A DNA stretch of 64,000 nt, taken from NCBI GenBank assembly GCA_019359155.1, contig JAHHHV010000077.1, positions 1 to 64,000 of the forward strand, read 5' to 3'. This stretch comes from Pegethrix bostrychoides GSE-TBD4-15B (lineage in GTDB: Bacteria > Cyanobacteriota > Cyanobacteriia > Elainellales > Elainellaceae). Position 1 is the first letter of the stretch. Every line of letters begins with the position of its first letter. The translations under genes and the position numbers were made by a program. Below, piece by piece: positions 36,719 to 45,287 of this stretch. The notes beneath the pieces are model-generated. The model searched no databases. It had not been told where the DNA came from and saw nothing but the letters and a program-made list of their open reading frames with translations.

Positions 36719-36868
36719 GCTCTGCTACGTCCTTTAAGCAACCTCTTGCTGAACCTACAGGGTTTTGGCAGGAGGTTTTCGCTTGCAGGAGAATAGCCAG
36801 AGGTTGAATGGCAGCAGAAAGCCGCCCAGATCTCGATAAAATAGAATGCCGCCCATTACAAAAGATTC

Positions 36869-37930
36869 ATGACTTTATCTTCCGCTCCTTTAGTGTCCCT
36901 GCAGGCAGAAATCGGCGAGTTGTTAAGTCAGTTGCCCAATCTCAAGCATGGTGCATTGATTCAGCAGGCGTTAACGACGCTGGTGCGGATGGCTGAACTT
37001 GAAGGCGACCGACTCGACTGGAAAATCTTGAACGCCTCCCTGCAAGATATGGAGCGGGCGTTTCGTACCTTCTATCCCTATCGCCATATTCGCAAGATTG
37101 CGATTTTTGGCTCGGCTCGGATCGCCAAAGACAGCCCCGAATACCAAATGGCCAGCGACTTTGCCAAAGCCGTCACTCAGCAAGGCTTTATGGTGATCAC
37201 GGGCGGCGGCCCTGGCATCATGCAGGCGGGTAACGAAGGCGCGGGCATGGAGCAGTCGTTTGGGCTGGGGATTCAGCTGCCGTTTGAAGAAGGCTCAAAT
37301 CTGTTCATGACGGGCGACCCAAAGCTGATTAGCTTCAAGTATTTCTTCACCCGCAAGCTGTTCTTTCTGCGCGAAAGCGACGCGCTGGGGCTGTTTCCGG
37401 GTGGCTTTGGTACGCAGGACGAAGCTTTTGAATGCCTGACGCTGATGCAGACGGGCAAATCCGACTTCCTGCCGCTGGTGCTGATCGATCCGCCCGGAAA
37501 CAACTACTGGCAAGGCTGGGAAACCCATATCCGCGAGCATCTGCTAAAACCGGGACTGATCAGCGCTGAAGATCTCCAGCTCTATACGGTCACCGACCGA
37601 ATCGACCTGGCCTGCGAAGCGATTACTAGCTTCTACCGGATGTTTCACTCCAGTCGCTATGTCGAGGGTCGGCTGATCATCCGGCTAAACTCAGAGCTGA
37701 GCGACCTAGAGGTTGAGATGCTCAACTCGGAATTCTGCGATATTTTGCTGCGGGGACGCATCGAGAAAACCCCGGCTTTACCCCCCGAAATGGGCAGCGA
37801 AACCGAACATCTGCCCCGGATTGCGCTCTATTTTAACCAGCGCAATTTCGGTCGGCTCTATCAGATGCTGCGCGTCATCAGTCAAATGGGACCTGATGCG
37901 CCTGCCACTCACCACCCAGAGCAGAAATAG
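36869..37930 (+). CDS. LOG family (Rossmann, TIGR00730-like) protein
   Basis: 353 residues. A LOG/lysine-decarboxylase-like Rossmann domain spans about residues 65-260, with FGSARIAKDSP, the nucleotide loop VITGGGPGIMQAGNEGA and the signature LGLFPGGFGTQDEAFE (PGGxGTxxE). LOG enzymes are cytokinin-activating phosphoribohydrolases or act on NMP-like nucleotides. This long version has N- and C-terminal extensions not needed for that core. Its stop (TAG) overlaps the GTG start of the ABC gene by one base, so the two are translationally coupled. Confidence 0.9.
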   Translation: MTLSSAPLVSLQAEIGELLSQLPNLKHGALIQQALTTLVRMAELEGDRLDWKILNASLQDMERAFRTFYPYRHIRKIAIFGSARIAKDSPEYQMASDFAKAVTQQGFMVITGGGPGIMQAGNEGAGMEQSFGLGIQLPFEEGSNLFMTGDPKLISFKYFFTRKLFFLRESDALGLFPGGFGTQDEAFECLTLMQTGKSDFLPLVLIDPPGNNYWQGWETHIREHLLKPGLISAEDLQLYTVTDRIDLACEAITSFYRMFHSSRYVEGRLIIRLNSELSDLEVEMLNSEFCDILLRGRIEKTPALPPEMGSETEHLPRIALYFNQRNFGRLYQMLRVISQMGPDAPATHHPEQK

Positions 37931-38922
37931 TGTCTTCTATTATTTCTGTCCAAGGCCTCAGCAAGCTCTACCCGGTGGCGATCAAAGAGCCGGGACTGGC
38001 CGGAACGCTGCAGCATTTTCTGAAGCGCCGCTATCGCACGGTGGCGGCGGTGCAGTCAGTGTCGTTTGAGATTCAGCCTGGCGAGGTGGTCGGCTTTCTG
38101 GGGCCGAATGGCGCGGGCAAGACCACGACGCTGAAAATGCTGACCGGGTTAATTCATCCGTCAGGCGGACAGCTGCGGGTGGCTGGACAGGTTCCGTTTC
38201 GCCGCTCGGCTAGCTTTCTGCGTCAGATTACGCTGGTGATGGGGCAAAAGCAGCAGTTGATTTGGGATCTACCAGCGCTTGACTCGCTGCGAATTAACGC
38301 CGCCGTCTACGGGATTTCAGATGCTGACCTGAAGCAGCGTGTGGGCGAATTGAGCGAAATGTTGAACCTGGGCGACAAGCTGAATTCGCCAGTTCGCAAG
38401 CTTTCATTGGGTGAGCGGATGAAGGCCGAGCTGCTAGCCGCTTTGATCCACCGCCCCCAGGTACTGTTTTTGGATGAACCGACGCTAGGGCTAGATGTCA
38501 ACGCCCAAATCAGCGTCCGAGACTTCTTGCAGAGCTATAATCAGCGCTACGGAGCCACCGTGCTCTTGACGAGCCACTATATGGCAGATATTACGGCACT
38601 CTGTCAGCGAGTTCTGGTCATCTACGCGGGGCAGCTGATCTATGACGGCAGCCTTGACGGTCTGCTAGAGCGCTTCGCGCCCTGCCGTGAGATCAGGCTG
38701 GAGCTGGCTCAGGAGCTGCCGCTGGCGAGCCTGCAAGCCCATGGTGAAGTCAAAGAGCTGTCGGGACGGATTGTGCGGTTTCTAGTGCCCCAAGCGCAGA
38801 TCACGCAGCGGATTACCGAAATGCTTGCCCGTCTAGAGGTGATTGATCTAGCAATTAGCGAGCCGCCGATTGAATCTGTGATTGGTCAAGTGTTTCAGTC
38901 AGGGATCGCCAGCGAGGGCTGA
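37930..38922 (+). CDS. ABC transporter ATP-binding protein (ABC-2 exporter type)
   Basis: 330 residues, start GTG at 37930. Walker A GPNGAGKTTTLKML, Q-loop VMGQKQQLIWDLP, signature KLSLGERMKAELLAAL, Walker B VLFLDEPTLGLD, H-loop LLTSHYMAD. The C-terminal ~90 residues form the accessory domain of this subfamily, whose genes usually precede two ABC-2 permease genes. None follows here within 2 kb, so the permeases must be elsewhere or lost. Overlap with the LOG gene by one base suggests co-expression. Confidence 0.93.
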   Translation: MSSIISVQGLSKLYPVAIKEPGLAGTLQHFLKRRYRTVAAVQSVSFEIQPGEVVGFLGPNGAGKTTTLKMLTGLIHPSGGQLRVAGQVPFRRSASFLRQITLVMGQKQQLIWDLPALDSLRINAAVYGISDADLKQRVGELSEMLNLGDKLNSPVRKLSLGERMKAELLAALIHRPQVLFLDEPTLGLDVNAQISVRDFLQSYNQRYGATVLLTSHYMADITALCQRVLVIYAGQLIYDGSLDGLLERFAPCREIRLELAQELPLASLQAHGEVKELSGRIVRFLVPQAQITQRITEMLARLEVIDLAISEPPIESVIGQVFQSGIASEG

Positions 38923-39118
38923 GCTGTGCAAATATCTCGCAGATCTGCGTAGGCCAATTCCTGAAAACTGCCTGTTCTTTCAAGTAGCTTCATCAAGTTT
39001 TTAAAATTTTCCGGGTAATGCCTCTGCCATTGTGTAGATTTGAAGGAAGCTGACTACAACTTCGGGTACAGAAAGTGAAAACACTGGCTGCAAAAATAGC
39101 GATAAAGGAAAATTAGTG

Positions 39119-39358
39119 ATGTCAACGAACTTTGCTTTACTCTATCTAGCCACTGCCGGACTTTTCTTTCTCGTTTTATTTACTGCTTTCTGGCTAGATG
39201 GCTCGACCTCTAAGCGACATGGCATGTCCTGGATCATTGTCCTGATTGGCGCGCTGGGCTGGGGAATTGTCCTGCCGCTGGCCTTGGCAGAACGTCTGCG
39301 TAAGCTCCTCAGACATCGCATGGCCGCTCGCCCGACAGCCTACAGCCGCTTCAGCTAG
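39119..39358 (+). CDS. Small membrane protein of unknown function
   Basis: 79 residues from ATG 39119 (GTG at 39116 is adjacent). AAAGGA lies about 10 bases upstream. Two hydrophobic helices (ALLYLATAGLFFLVLFTAFW and SWIIVLIGALGWGIVLPLAL) flank a short polar loop, and the tail is basic (RLRKLLRHRMAARP). No family recognised; the helical hairpin and coding-like composition support a real gene. Confidence 0.55.
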   Translation: MSTNFALLYLATAGLFFLVLFTAFWLDGSTSKRHGMSWIIVLIGALGWGIVLPLALAERLRKLLRHRMAARPTAYSRFS

Positions 39359-39480
39359 GTGGCTCAGAGGTGGCTCAAGGCGAGTTTCATCGGAACTTCA
39401 TCGAATCGGTAGCCTTACCCAGATCTCCCTTGATGTTGTATCAGTAAGCTAGTGGAAACACCGAACAAAGGATTTCCGAA

Positions 39481-39627
39481 ATGAAAGCTTACTTTACCCC
39501 TAGCCCTGCAACTCGCTCCGTCTACGCAGAGTCTATTCCTCAGTGGGTCAGCGAGATGGGTCTAGAATGGCTCTATCTCCTGCTAGTTTCTAACTCAGGC
39601 GAAGTCAAAGGCCCGGTACGCGGCTAG
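39481..39627 (+). CDS. Short ORF (48 residues), possible small protein
   Basis: ATG at 39481 with AAAGGA at about -15 and TAG at 39625-39627. The product begins MKAYFTPSPATRSVYAESIP, then has QWVSEMGLEWLYLLLV and ends NSGEVKGPVRG. Codon choice resembles neighbouring genes and the frame ends cleanly, but I cannot assign a family. It may be a genuine small protein or chance. Confidence 0.4.
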   Translation: MKAYFTPSPATRSVYAESIPQWVSEMGLEWLYLLLVSNSGEVKGPVRG

Positions 39628-39670
39628 GCAATCAGCTCAGTTCATCAGGCCAGTTTTATAGGTCAAATTG

Positions 39671-39700
39671 ATTGAACTTGATTGAACTTGATTGAACCAG
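39671..39700. repeat. 10-bp tandem repeat downstream of the HAD gene
   Basis: ATTGAACTTG occurs twice perfectly (39671-39690) with partial flanking copies, about 35 bp from the stop of the minus-strand HAD gene. Confidence 0.85.
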
Positions 39701-39731
39701 ATTCAGCCGCGAGATTCGCCTGCACTGCTGC

Positions 39732-40535
39732 TTACGCCGCTTCTGTGAGCAAGCGCCAAACGCAAGTAGAGTCGAGCTGCGAGATATTCTTTAAGATCGT
39801 TTCTGCACCTGCTCGCTTCAGGTTCAGAGCATAGGTTTCAGCATAGTCTGCGGCAGACTGGGCGTGCGGGGGCAGAATCCCGACTCCAATCCAACGCCGT
39901 TCAGGTTGCAGAGCTGTCGCCCGCTGTACAGTTTGCAGATCGGCCACGGTGTCTCCGGCATAGATCACAGGCAGCCCAAGCGGTAGCTGATCGCGGGCTT
40001 CAAGCTGCTGGACGGTGAGCAGCAGGCCAGTCGGATCGGGTTTCCCAGGCGCGTCTTCCATCGCAATCAGGATCGGAGCCGCCAAACCCAAACGTTTTTG
40101 CAGCACATAGCTGGCCGAACCGCGCGTCGCCCCGCTGAAAAAACCCCAGGAGATGCCAGCCTGCGTCAGCGCTTCGAGGTAGTCGGGCTGAATCAGCAGC
40201 GGCTCATCGCAGATATAGCCTGTCCAGTGAGTTGGATCAGCGCCACGATAGCGGCGTTGAAAAAATGCCACGACCGCCTCATAGTCCAGCGCCACAGACT
40301 GGCGAGGCTGACCCTGCGCTTCAAAGTAGCGATAGATCAGCTCCCGCGAGGCTTCCCAATCGTTATTCCAGCAGCCCTCGGTTTTGAGCTGGTCGATTTC
40401 AGCAGACGAAGGGCGATACTGCTGGGTAAACTGCTCGACGGTATCAGCTAGCGCCAGCCGATAGGAGCCGCCCACATCTCGGATTACGCCGTCAATGTCA
40501 AAGACTAGAATTGCAGGACAGGCAGGCTGAGTCAC
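39732..40535 (-). CDS. TIGR01548-type HAD hydrolase
   Basis: 267 residues. HAD motif I is VFDIDGVIRDVGGSYRLAL, with isoleucine between the two aspartates; motif II serine in GFFSGATRGSASYV, motif III lysine in EDAPGKPDPTGLL and motif IV in VIYAGDTVADLQT. The start through DGVIRDVGGSYRLALADTVE is typical of the cyanobacterial subfamily TIGR01548, sometimes linked to histidine biosynthesis, but its substrate is not established. It is distinct from the HAD protein at 8422. Confidence 0.88.
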   Translation of the reverse strand: MTQPACPAILVFDIDGVIRDVGGSYRLALADTVEQFTQQYRPSSAEIDQLKTEGCWNNDWEASRELIYRYFEAQGQPRQSVALDYEAVVAFFQRRYRGADPTHWTGYICDEPLLIQPDYLEALTQAGISWGFFSGATRGSASYVLQKRLGLAAPILIAMEDAPGKPDPTGLLLTVQQLEARDQLPLGLPVIYAGDTVADLQTVQRATALQPERRWIGVGILPPHAQSAADYAETYALNLKRAGAETILKNISQLDSTCVWRLLTEAA

Positions 40536-40657
40536 GCTGGCAGATTGCTGTTTGGATCACTTGATAAACCACTTTTCTGGGCGGTTGGCCAGAGCGGTAG
40601 ATTAATATAGAAGATTGTACGAGTAATCAGAACAGCGCAGCTGTATTGGAGGTGTTT

Positions 40658-40957
40658 TTGTCTAAGTTCATTTTGAAAGTGCTCTGGTTAGATCAAAACG
40701 TAGCTCTGGCGGTTGATCAAATTGTCGGAAAAGGCTCTAGTCCGCTCACGTCCTATTTTTTCTGGCCGCGAAATGATGCCTGGGAGCAGTTGAAATCCGA
40801 GCTAGAAGCCAAGCACTGGATTGCCGAAAATGACCGAGTAGAGCTGCTGAATAAAGCAACCGAAGTGATCAACTATTGGCAAGAAGAAGGCAAGCGGCAG
40901 CCCATGGCTGAAGCCCAGGCTAAGTTCCCAGAGGTGACTTTTACAGGCAGCACTTGA
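40658..40957 (+). CDS. Ribosomal protein PSRP-3 / Ycf65 (30S)
   Basis: 99 residues starting with TTG at 40658, chosen because GGAGG (40648-40652) sits five bases upstream and the product then begins [20 protein letters not shown] like its relatives. An earlier TTG at 40646 would place the SD inside the gene. Core motifs are [40 protein letters not shown] and [10 protein letters not shown]. Found only in cyanobacteria and plastids, on the 30S subunit. Confidence 0.95.
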   Translation: MSKFILKVLWLDQNVALAVDQIVGKGSSPLTSYFFWPRNDAWEQLKSELEAKHWIAENDRVELLNKATEVINYWQEEGKRQPMAEAQAKFPEVTFTGST

Positions 40958-41170
40958 GCTTTGTGGATTCAGCACGTTCCAGATGGAGATGTGAAGACTG
41001 GCAGGGCAGGATTGGATCTTGCCCTATTTTTGGGCTTTATTTTTAGGTCTGTCGTCATCTGCCAAGATGGAGCCAATATGGGGTGTCAGCCCTCTTGTCA
41101 AAGCGATAGCAGCAGCGTAGGTTACGGAAATCTTCAGTCAATATCGCGACTTTCTAATCTCGCAGTAGCT

Positions 41171-41380
41171 ATGTATCTTGCTGAACTTACCTATCCCGGC
41201 ACGGCTGAGCTGGTCAGCGATCTGCTGATTGACGCACCTGAATCAGCGGCTCGCGAATTTTCGCTGCAACATGCTTCGATTTGGGGGTTGGAACTTTTTT
41301 CTCTCACCCAAGCGACCGATCAGCAGGTACAGCTCCATAAGGCGATACGGCCTAAGACGCTGGCGCTCATTCCCGCCTAG
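41171..41380 (+). CDS. Small hypothetical protein
   Basis: 69 residues from ATG 41171 (MYLAELTYPGTAELVSDLLI then DAPESAAREFSLQHASIW). The frame is open back to 40961, but the earlier part, with clusters such as CQDGANMGCQPSCQSDSSS, is not protein-like. No signal peptide or obvious motif; no SD. It ends 16 bp before the convergent GT2 gene. Family unknown. Confidence 0.45.
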   Translation: MYLAELTYPGTAELVSDLLIDAPESAAREFSLQHASIWGLELFSLTQATDQQVQLHKAIRPKTLALIPA

Positions 41381-41396
41381 CAATGATCTTCTGAAT

Positions 41397-42416
41397 CTAT
41401 GCGTCTGCCGCCTCGCCCGACTCTACGACCTCACGCACTCGGTAGATCGGGCGATTTTGCGATTCGTGATAGGTTCGCATAGAGAGTTCGGCCAATAGTC
41501 CAAAGCTAAAGAGCTGCACGCCTGTCAAAAACAACACGACTGCCAGACTCAGCAAAGGCCGATCGCCAATCGCCATGCCTAGCCCTAGCTTCAGAAAGCA
41601 GAGGTAGAGAGCCAGCCCCAGGCCAATCAGCATTGAGACTAAGCCAAATAGGCCAAACACATGCATCGGGCGGGTCAAGAATTTCTTCATAAAGAAGATT
41701 GTCGCCAGATCCATCAGCACTCGGAAGGTGCGACCTAACCCATATTTGCTGTAGCCATAGCGCCGCGCGTGATGCCGCACCGGCAGCTCAGCAATCCGAG
41801 CACCCTCAATGAAAGCCAGCGCGGGCAAAAATCGGTGCAGCTCTCCGTAAAGGTTCATGTCCCGCACCAACTCAGCCCGGTAAGCTTTGAGCGAGCAGCC
41901 GTAGTCGTGAATTCGCACCTCGGTGACTTTGCGGATTAGCCAGTTGGCCATCCGCGACGGGATCAGGCGCGTTACCACCGCATCTTGACGGTCTTTGCGC
42001 CAGCCGCTCACCAGATCGTAGCCTTCATCGAGCTTAGCAATCAGGCGTGGGATATCTGCCGGATCGTTTTGCAAATCGCCATCTAGCGTCACGATGACGT
42101 TACCTCTAGCATGGTTGAATCCGGCAGCCATTGCAGGGGTTTGGCCGTAGTTGCGGCGCAGCAGCACCGCCCGCAGATCAGAGCGCTGATGAGCCATCTG
42201 GCGCAGCAGATCGGTGGAGCCGTCGGTGGAGCCGTCATCGACGCAGATAATTTCGTAGGGAATGGCGTTGTTTTTGAAGGTGTTGGCAATCGTCTCCACC
42301 AAAATTGGCAGGCTTTCTACCTCGTTATAGATCGGCACAACTGCCGAAACCTGAAGCTGAGCGGCAGCCGGGTAGGATTCAACTTTAGGGGTTTCAGATA
42401 AGATTGACCGATTCAT
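41397..42416 (-). CDS. Family 2 glycosyltransferase (DPM1/GtrB-like) with C-terminal membrane helices
   Basis: 339 residues from ATG 42416 (a TTG start at 42464 would add 16 residues). The GT-A domain starts VSAVVPIYNEVESLPILVE; ICVDDGSTDGSTDLL and VTLDGDLQNDPADIP (DxD-type metal site), then VSGWRKDRQDAVVTRLIPSR follow. Two helices near residues 250-315 anchor it. Such enzymes transfer a sugar from a nucleotide donor to a polyprenyl phosphate for surface glycan decoration. Confidence 0.92.
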   Translation of the reverse strand: MNRSILSETPKVESYPAAAQLQVSAVVPIYNEVESLPILVETIANTFKNNAIPYEIICVDDGSTDGSTDLLRQMAHQRSDLRAVLLRRNYGQTPAMAAGFNHARGNVIVTLDGDLQNDPADIPRLIAKLDEGYDLVSGWRKDRQDAVVTRLIPSRMANWLIRKVTEVRIHDYGCSLKAYRAELVRDMNLYGELHRFLPALAFIEGARIAELPVRHHARRYGYSKYGLGRTFRVLMDLATIFFMKKFLTRPMHVFGLFGLVSMLIGLGLALYLCFLKLGLGMAIGDRPLLSLAVVLFLTGVQLFSFGLLAELSMRTYHESQNRPIYRVREVVESGEAADA

Positions 42417-42666
42417 AGCACTCTCACAGCACGCCTCAACCAGAACAGCCTCAGCCAAGCTCAATCAGCGATCGGCAGAATAGATCTGAGATTAGCAGAT
42501 CTCGGCTAGATTCAGCCTGATTTTTCACTGAGCTGGATCTTCGCTGGATCTTCAAGATCTCGCAGGGATCTCATCGTTTGATAGAGCTAGCGCTTGCAGA
42601 AATGGGGGCAAACTGGGGAAGCTTTGAGATAAGTTTACTTGCGGAACCGAGTCAACGCCGACGATC

Positions 42667-43467
42667 ATGCTCGACTCTCCTCATTCGCAGCCAGTCCAGC
42701 TCAGCTCGCCGCTGAATGCTTCCGTAGACCGAATTTTAGAGCAGCTGCCCCCTGCCACTAGAGCCTGGGTTGAGAGTCTCTCTTGGCAGCATCGGCGCTA
42801 TGTGCTGTCGCTTTGCCATATGATCTGTGCCGCTAAGCCAGAGATGCAGGCGGAGTTTTTAGACGAATACACCGCAGATGGTCTGGTTGCCAAAAAGCTG
42901 GAAGATCAAGAGACTCGGCAGCGCGTCTGCCAGTATCTTCAGTCATTTCGGCTGGAGGCTGATTTAAATGAGTCCGTGCTGCGGAGCTACATTCGGCAGT
43001 TTTATATCCATTCGGCTCAAGATCTGCGCCGCCAGCCTGATCTGTATCTGCAGTCTGCCTTGAAGCTAGTGTTTAACACCGAAGAGCGCAACAGCGTGTT
43101 CAACTACATTTTGGGCTTTGAGCTGCTGAAAATGATGTTTGGCATGAGCTGGTTTCAGCATGAGAAGCTCTATCGCTTGCAGCGCAACCAGGAAGAGTTT
43201 ATTAACGCCTACATCAAGCCGATTCAGGCCGCGCATCGACTGAACGGGATCATTCAGCCCAAGGATGCCGAGCTGTTTTTTGCCAGACGCGACTACTTTG
43301 TGCAAAAGCCAGCCGTTGCGTCGCGTAAGCTCGTCATGCTGGTGATGGCCACCTTTACAACCGAGACAGCCTCCAGCCTTGGCTTCACGATCATTCGGCA
43401 TCCCAACTCGCTCTGCTTTGACTATGACGAGATCTTTCAAGACGAGCCAGAAGCGCCGTTTGGTTAA
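42667..43467 (+). CDS. Conserved cyanobacterial protein of unknown function
   Basis: 266 residues, soluble and helical, with ATRAWVESLSWQHRRYVLSL and CHMICAAKPEMQAEFLDEYT, then LNESVLRSYIRQFYIHSAQD, NYILGFELLKMMFGMSWFQH and a C-terminal RKLVMLVMATFTTETASSLG. I recognise it as a family widespread in cyanobacteria, at times mislabelled as cobyrinic acid a,c-diamide synthase although it has no P-loop and nothing of that enzyme. No function can be given. It lies upstream of an array of tandem repeats that begins at its stop codon. Confidence 0.75.
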   Translation: MLDSPHSQPVQLSSPLNASVDRILEQLPPATRAWVESLSWQHRRYVLSLCHMICAAKPEMQAEFLDEYTADGLVAKKLEDQETRQRVCQYLQSFRLEADLNESVLRSYIRQFYIHSAQDLRRQPDLYLQSALKLVFNTEERNSVFNYILGFELLKMMFGMSWFQHEKLYRLQRNQEEFINAYIKPIQAAHRLNGIIQPKDAELFFARRDYFVQKPAVASRKLVMLVMATFTTETASSLGFTIIRHPNSLCFDYDEIFQDEPEAPFG

Positions 43468-43571
43468 GTGTGCCGTTTGGTTAGGTGGCTCATGCGATGC
43501 TCATGCGATACTGGGCTGCATGATCAAGATTAGCCACAGATTAGCCACAGATTAGCCACAGATTAGCCGCG
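43455..43571. repeat. Three successive tandem arrays at a gene boundary
   Basis: From the end of the upstream gene: GCCGTTTGGTTA twice at a 17-bp interval (43455, 43472); then an 11-bp CTCATGCGATG pair (43489-43510); then GATTAGCCACA four times (43528-43571, last copy degenerate) ending in the GTG start of the alpha/beta hydrolase. Three different repeat units within 117 bp. Confidence 0.9.
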
Positions 43572-44479
43572 TGACTCCGATTGCTCTCCCGTCCAGTCAG
43601 ATGCTCAGTCAGCTCACCGAACCCGCCTCCATTGCTCTCGCTCAGCAGCTCCAGTCCGCCGCAGTGCTGTGGACTGGTCAGCCCGATCAGCCGCCAGTTA
43701 CCACCAGCTTTGTGCAGCAGGGCAGCGGCAGCCCGCCGATTTTGCTGCTGCATGGGTTTGATAGTTCGCTGTTCGAGTTTCGTCGCCTGCTGCCGCTGCT
43801 GGCCGAGCAGTCTGCAACCTGGGCCGTCGATCTGCTCGGCTTTGGCTTTACCGATCGGCAGGTGGGGCTAGCATCTGGCCTGTCTTTTAGCCCTAACGCA
43901 ATTAAAACTCACCTCTACAGCACTTGGAAAACGCTGATCCAAGAACCCGCTGTGCTGGTGGGCGCATCCATGGGCGGAGCAACCGCCATCGACTTTGCGC
44001 TCAGCTATCCAGAGGCGGTGCAGCGTCTAGTGCTGATCGATAGTGCTGGACTCAGGGCAGGGCCAGCACTGGGCAAATATCTGGTGTCGCCGCTGGGCTA
44101 TCTAGCAACCGCCTTTTTACGAAACCTGAAGGTGCGTCAAAAAATCAGCCTAAACGCCTATCATGAGCCTAGCTACGCCTCGCCCGATGCCCTCTGTTGT
44201 GCGGCACTGCATCTTCAGCAGCCCGGATGGCGACAGGCGCTCGTCTCGTTTACGCAAAGCGGCGGCTACGGCTCGTTTCAGCAGCAGTTAGGGCAGCTCC
44301 AGTCGAAAACGCTGATTCTCTGGGGGCGCTCTGATCGGATCTTAGGAACTGCTGATGCGGAGCGGTTTCAGCAAGCGATTGTGGGCAGCCAGCTCGCCTG
44401 GATCGAAGACTGTGGCCATGTGCCGCACCTGGAAAAGCCCCAAGAGACAGCGCTGGCGATCCGCAAGTTTTTGGCTTGA
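43571..44479 (+). CDS. Alpha/beta-fold hydrolase
   Basis: 302 residues from a GTG at 43571; ATG at 43601 is an alternative. The oxyanion loop is ILLLHGFDSSLFEF (about residue 57) and the nucleophile elbow VLVGASMGGATAIDFAL (GxSxG, Ser). The acid lies around LILWGRSDRIL and the histidine in IEDCGHVPHLEKP. No signal peptide, so cytoplasmic. The sequence resembles haloalkane-dehalogenase/epoxide-hydrolase-like cyanobacterial members, but substrate is unknown. Start codon overlaps the last copy of a tandem repeat. Confidence 0.88.
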   Translation: MTPIALPSSQMLSQLTEPASIALAQQLQSAAVLWTGQPDQPPVTTSFVQQGSGSPPILLLHGFDSSLFEFRRLLPLLAEQSATWAVDLLGFGFTDRQVGLASGLSFSPNAIKTHLYSTWKTLIQEPAVLVGASMGGATAIDFALSYPEAVQRLVLIDSAGLRAGPALGKYLVSPLGYLATAFLRNLKVRQKISLNAYHEPSYASPDALCCAALHLQQPGWRQALVSFTQSGGYGSFQQQLGQLQSKTLILWGRSDRILGTADAERFQQAIVGSQLAWIEDCGHVPHLEKPQETALAIRKFLA

Positions 44480-44537
44480 ATCAGGCTGAGGGATTGATGG
44501 GCTGATGAGTGCTGATTAGTACAGATAGAGAGGAGCA

Positions 44538-45188
44538 ATGGCTGCATCCAATCCGCGCATTATTGCAGTCCTAAACGGTAAGGGCGGCGTGGGCAAAACC
44601 ACGACCTCGGTGAATTTGGCGGCAGTTTTGGCTGAGCGCTGGCCAGTTTTGCTGGTGGATGCCGATCCGCAAGCTTCGGCGACCTGGTGGGCGGGGCAGG
44701 CCAATATGGGCTTTGATCTAATCCAGGAAGCTGACCCGCTGCTGCTCAACCAGCTCAGAGCGGTCAAAGACTATCCAATTATGCTGGTTGACCTGCCGCC
44801 CGCTCTCGACTCGCAGGCTCTCAGCGCCGTGATTCCAGCCACCGACTATCTGCTGCTGCCCAGCCCGCCTGCCGCCATGGATCTCTCGGCGCTGATTGAG
44901 ACGATTAAGCGCCTGGTCAAGCCCACCCAAGTCGCGCATCGTGTGCTGCTGACGCGGGTTGATCCTCGCAGTCAAGGCGATGCGATTGAGGCGCAGACGG
45001 CGCTCAGCAAACTGGGCATCCCCGTTTGCAAAACCTTTATCCGCGCCTACAAAGCCCACGAACGCGCCGCGCTAGAGCGAGTTTCGATTCTGCAATGGCG
45101 AGGCCGGAACGCCAAAGAAGCCCAGGCCGACTATCGCCGCACTGCTGCGGAAGTTGAGCAGGACTTGCAGCTGCCTGAGTTGCGCTGA
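44538..45188 (+). CDS. mcdA: ParA/MinD-family ATPase, candidate carboxysome-positioning McdA (type 2)
   Basis: 216-residue ParA-type ATPase with the deviant Walker A motif AVLNGKGGVGKTTTSVNLAA (signature lysine in KGGVGKTT), Walker A' VLLVDADPQASATWWAG and Walker B IMLVDLPPALDSQAL. SD AGAGGAG precedes the ATG at 44538. The gene 99 bp downstream encodes a Q-rich coiled-coil protein with a near-terminal tryptophan, the pattern of McdB. On that basis I propose an McdA of the type that keeps the signature lysine (type 2), which patterns on the nucleoid and distributes carboxysomes. ParA proteins for other cargoes have the same fold, so identity rests on the neighbour. Confidence 0.65.
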   Translation: MAASNPRIIAVLNGKGGVGKTTTSVNLAAVLAERWPVLLVDADPQASATWWAGQANMGFDLIQEADPLLLNQLRAVKDYPIMLVDLPPALDSQALSAVIPATDYLLLPSPPAAMDLSALIETIKRLVKPTQVAHRVLLTRVDPRSQGDAIEAQTALSKLGIPVCKTFIRAYKAHERAALERVSILQWRGRNAKEAQADYRRTAAEVEQDLQLPELR

Positions 45189-45287
45189 ACCTGACTGAAT
45201 CACCTAAATCGCTTAACGCTTAAGATTTGCTTCAAGATCGGCCTCAAAATCCGCGATGATAGATAAAGAGCAGGAAAGGAGGTTGTC

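Noticed and set aside
40580-40620. tRNA-like stretch GGTTGGCCAGAGCGGT
   Set aside because: Resembles a D-arm of tRNA-Ser/Leu, but no anticodon arm or T-arm follows, so not a gene.
43528-43571. Possible CRISPR-like array
   Set aside because: Units are 11 bp and directly adjacent without spacers; an ordinary tandem repeat.
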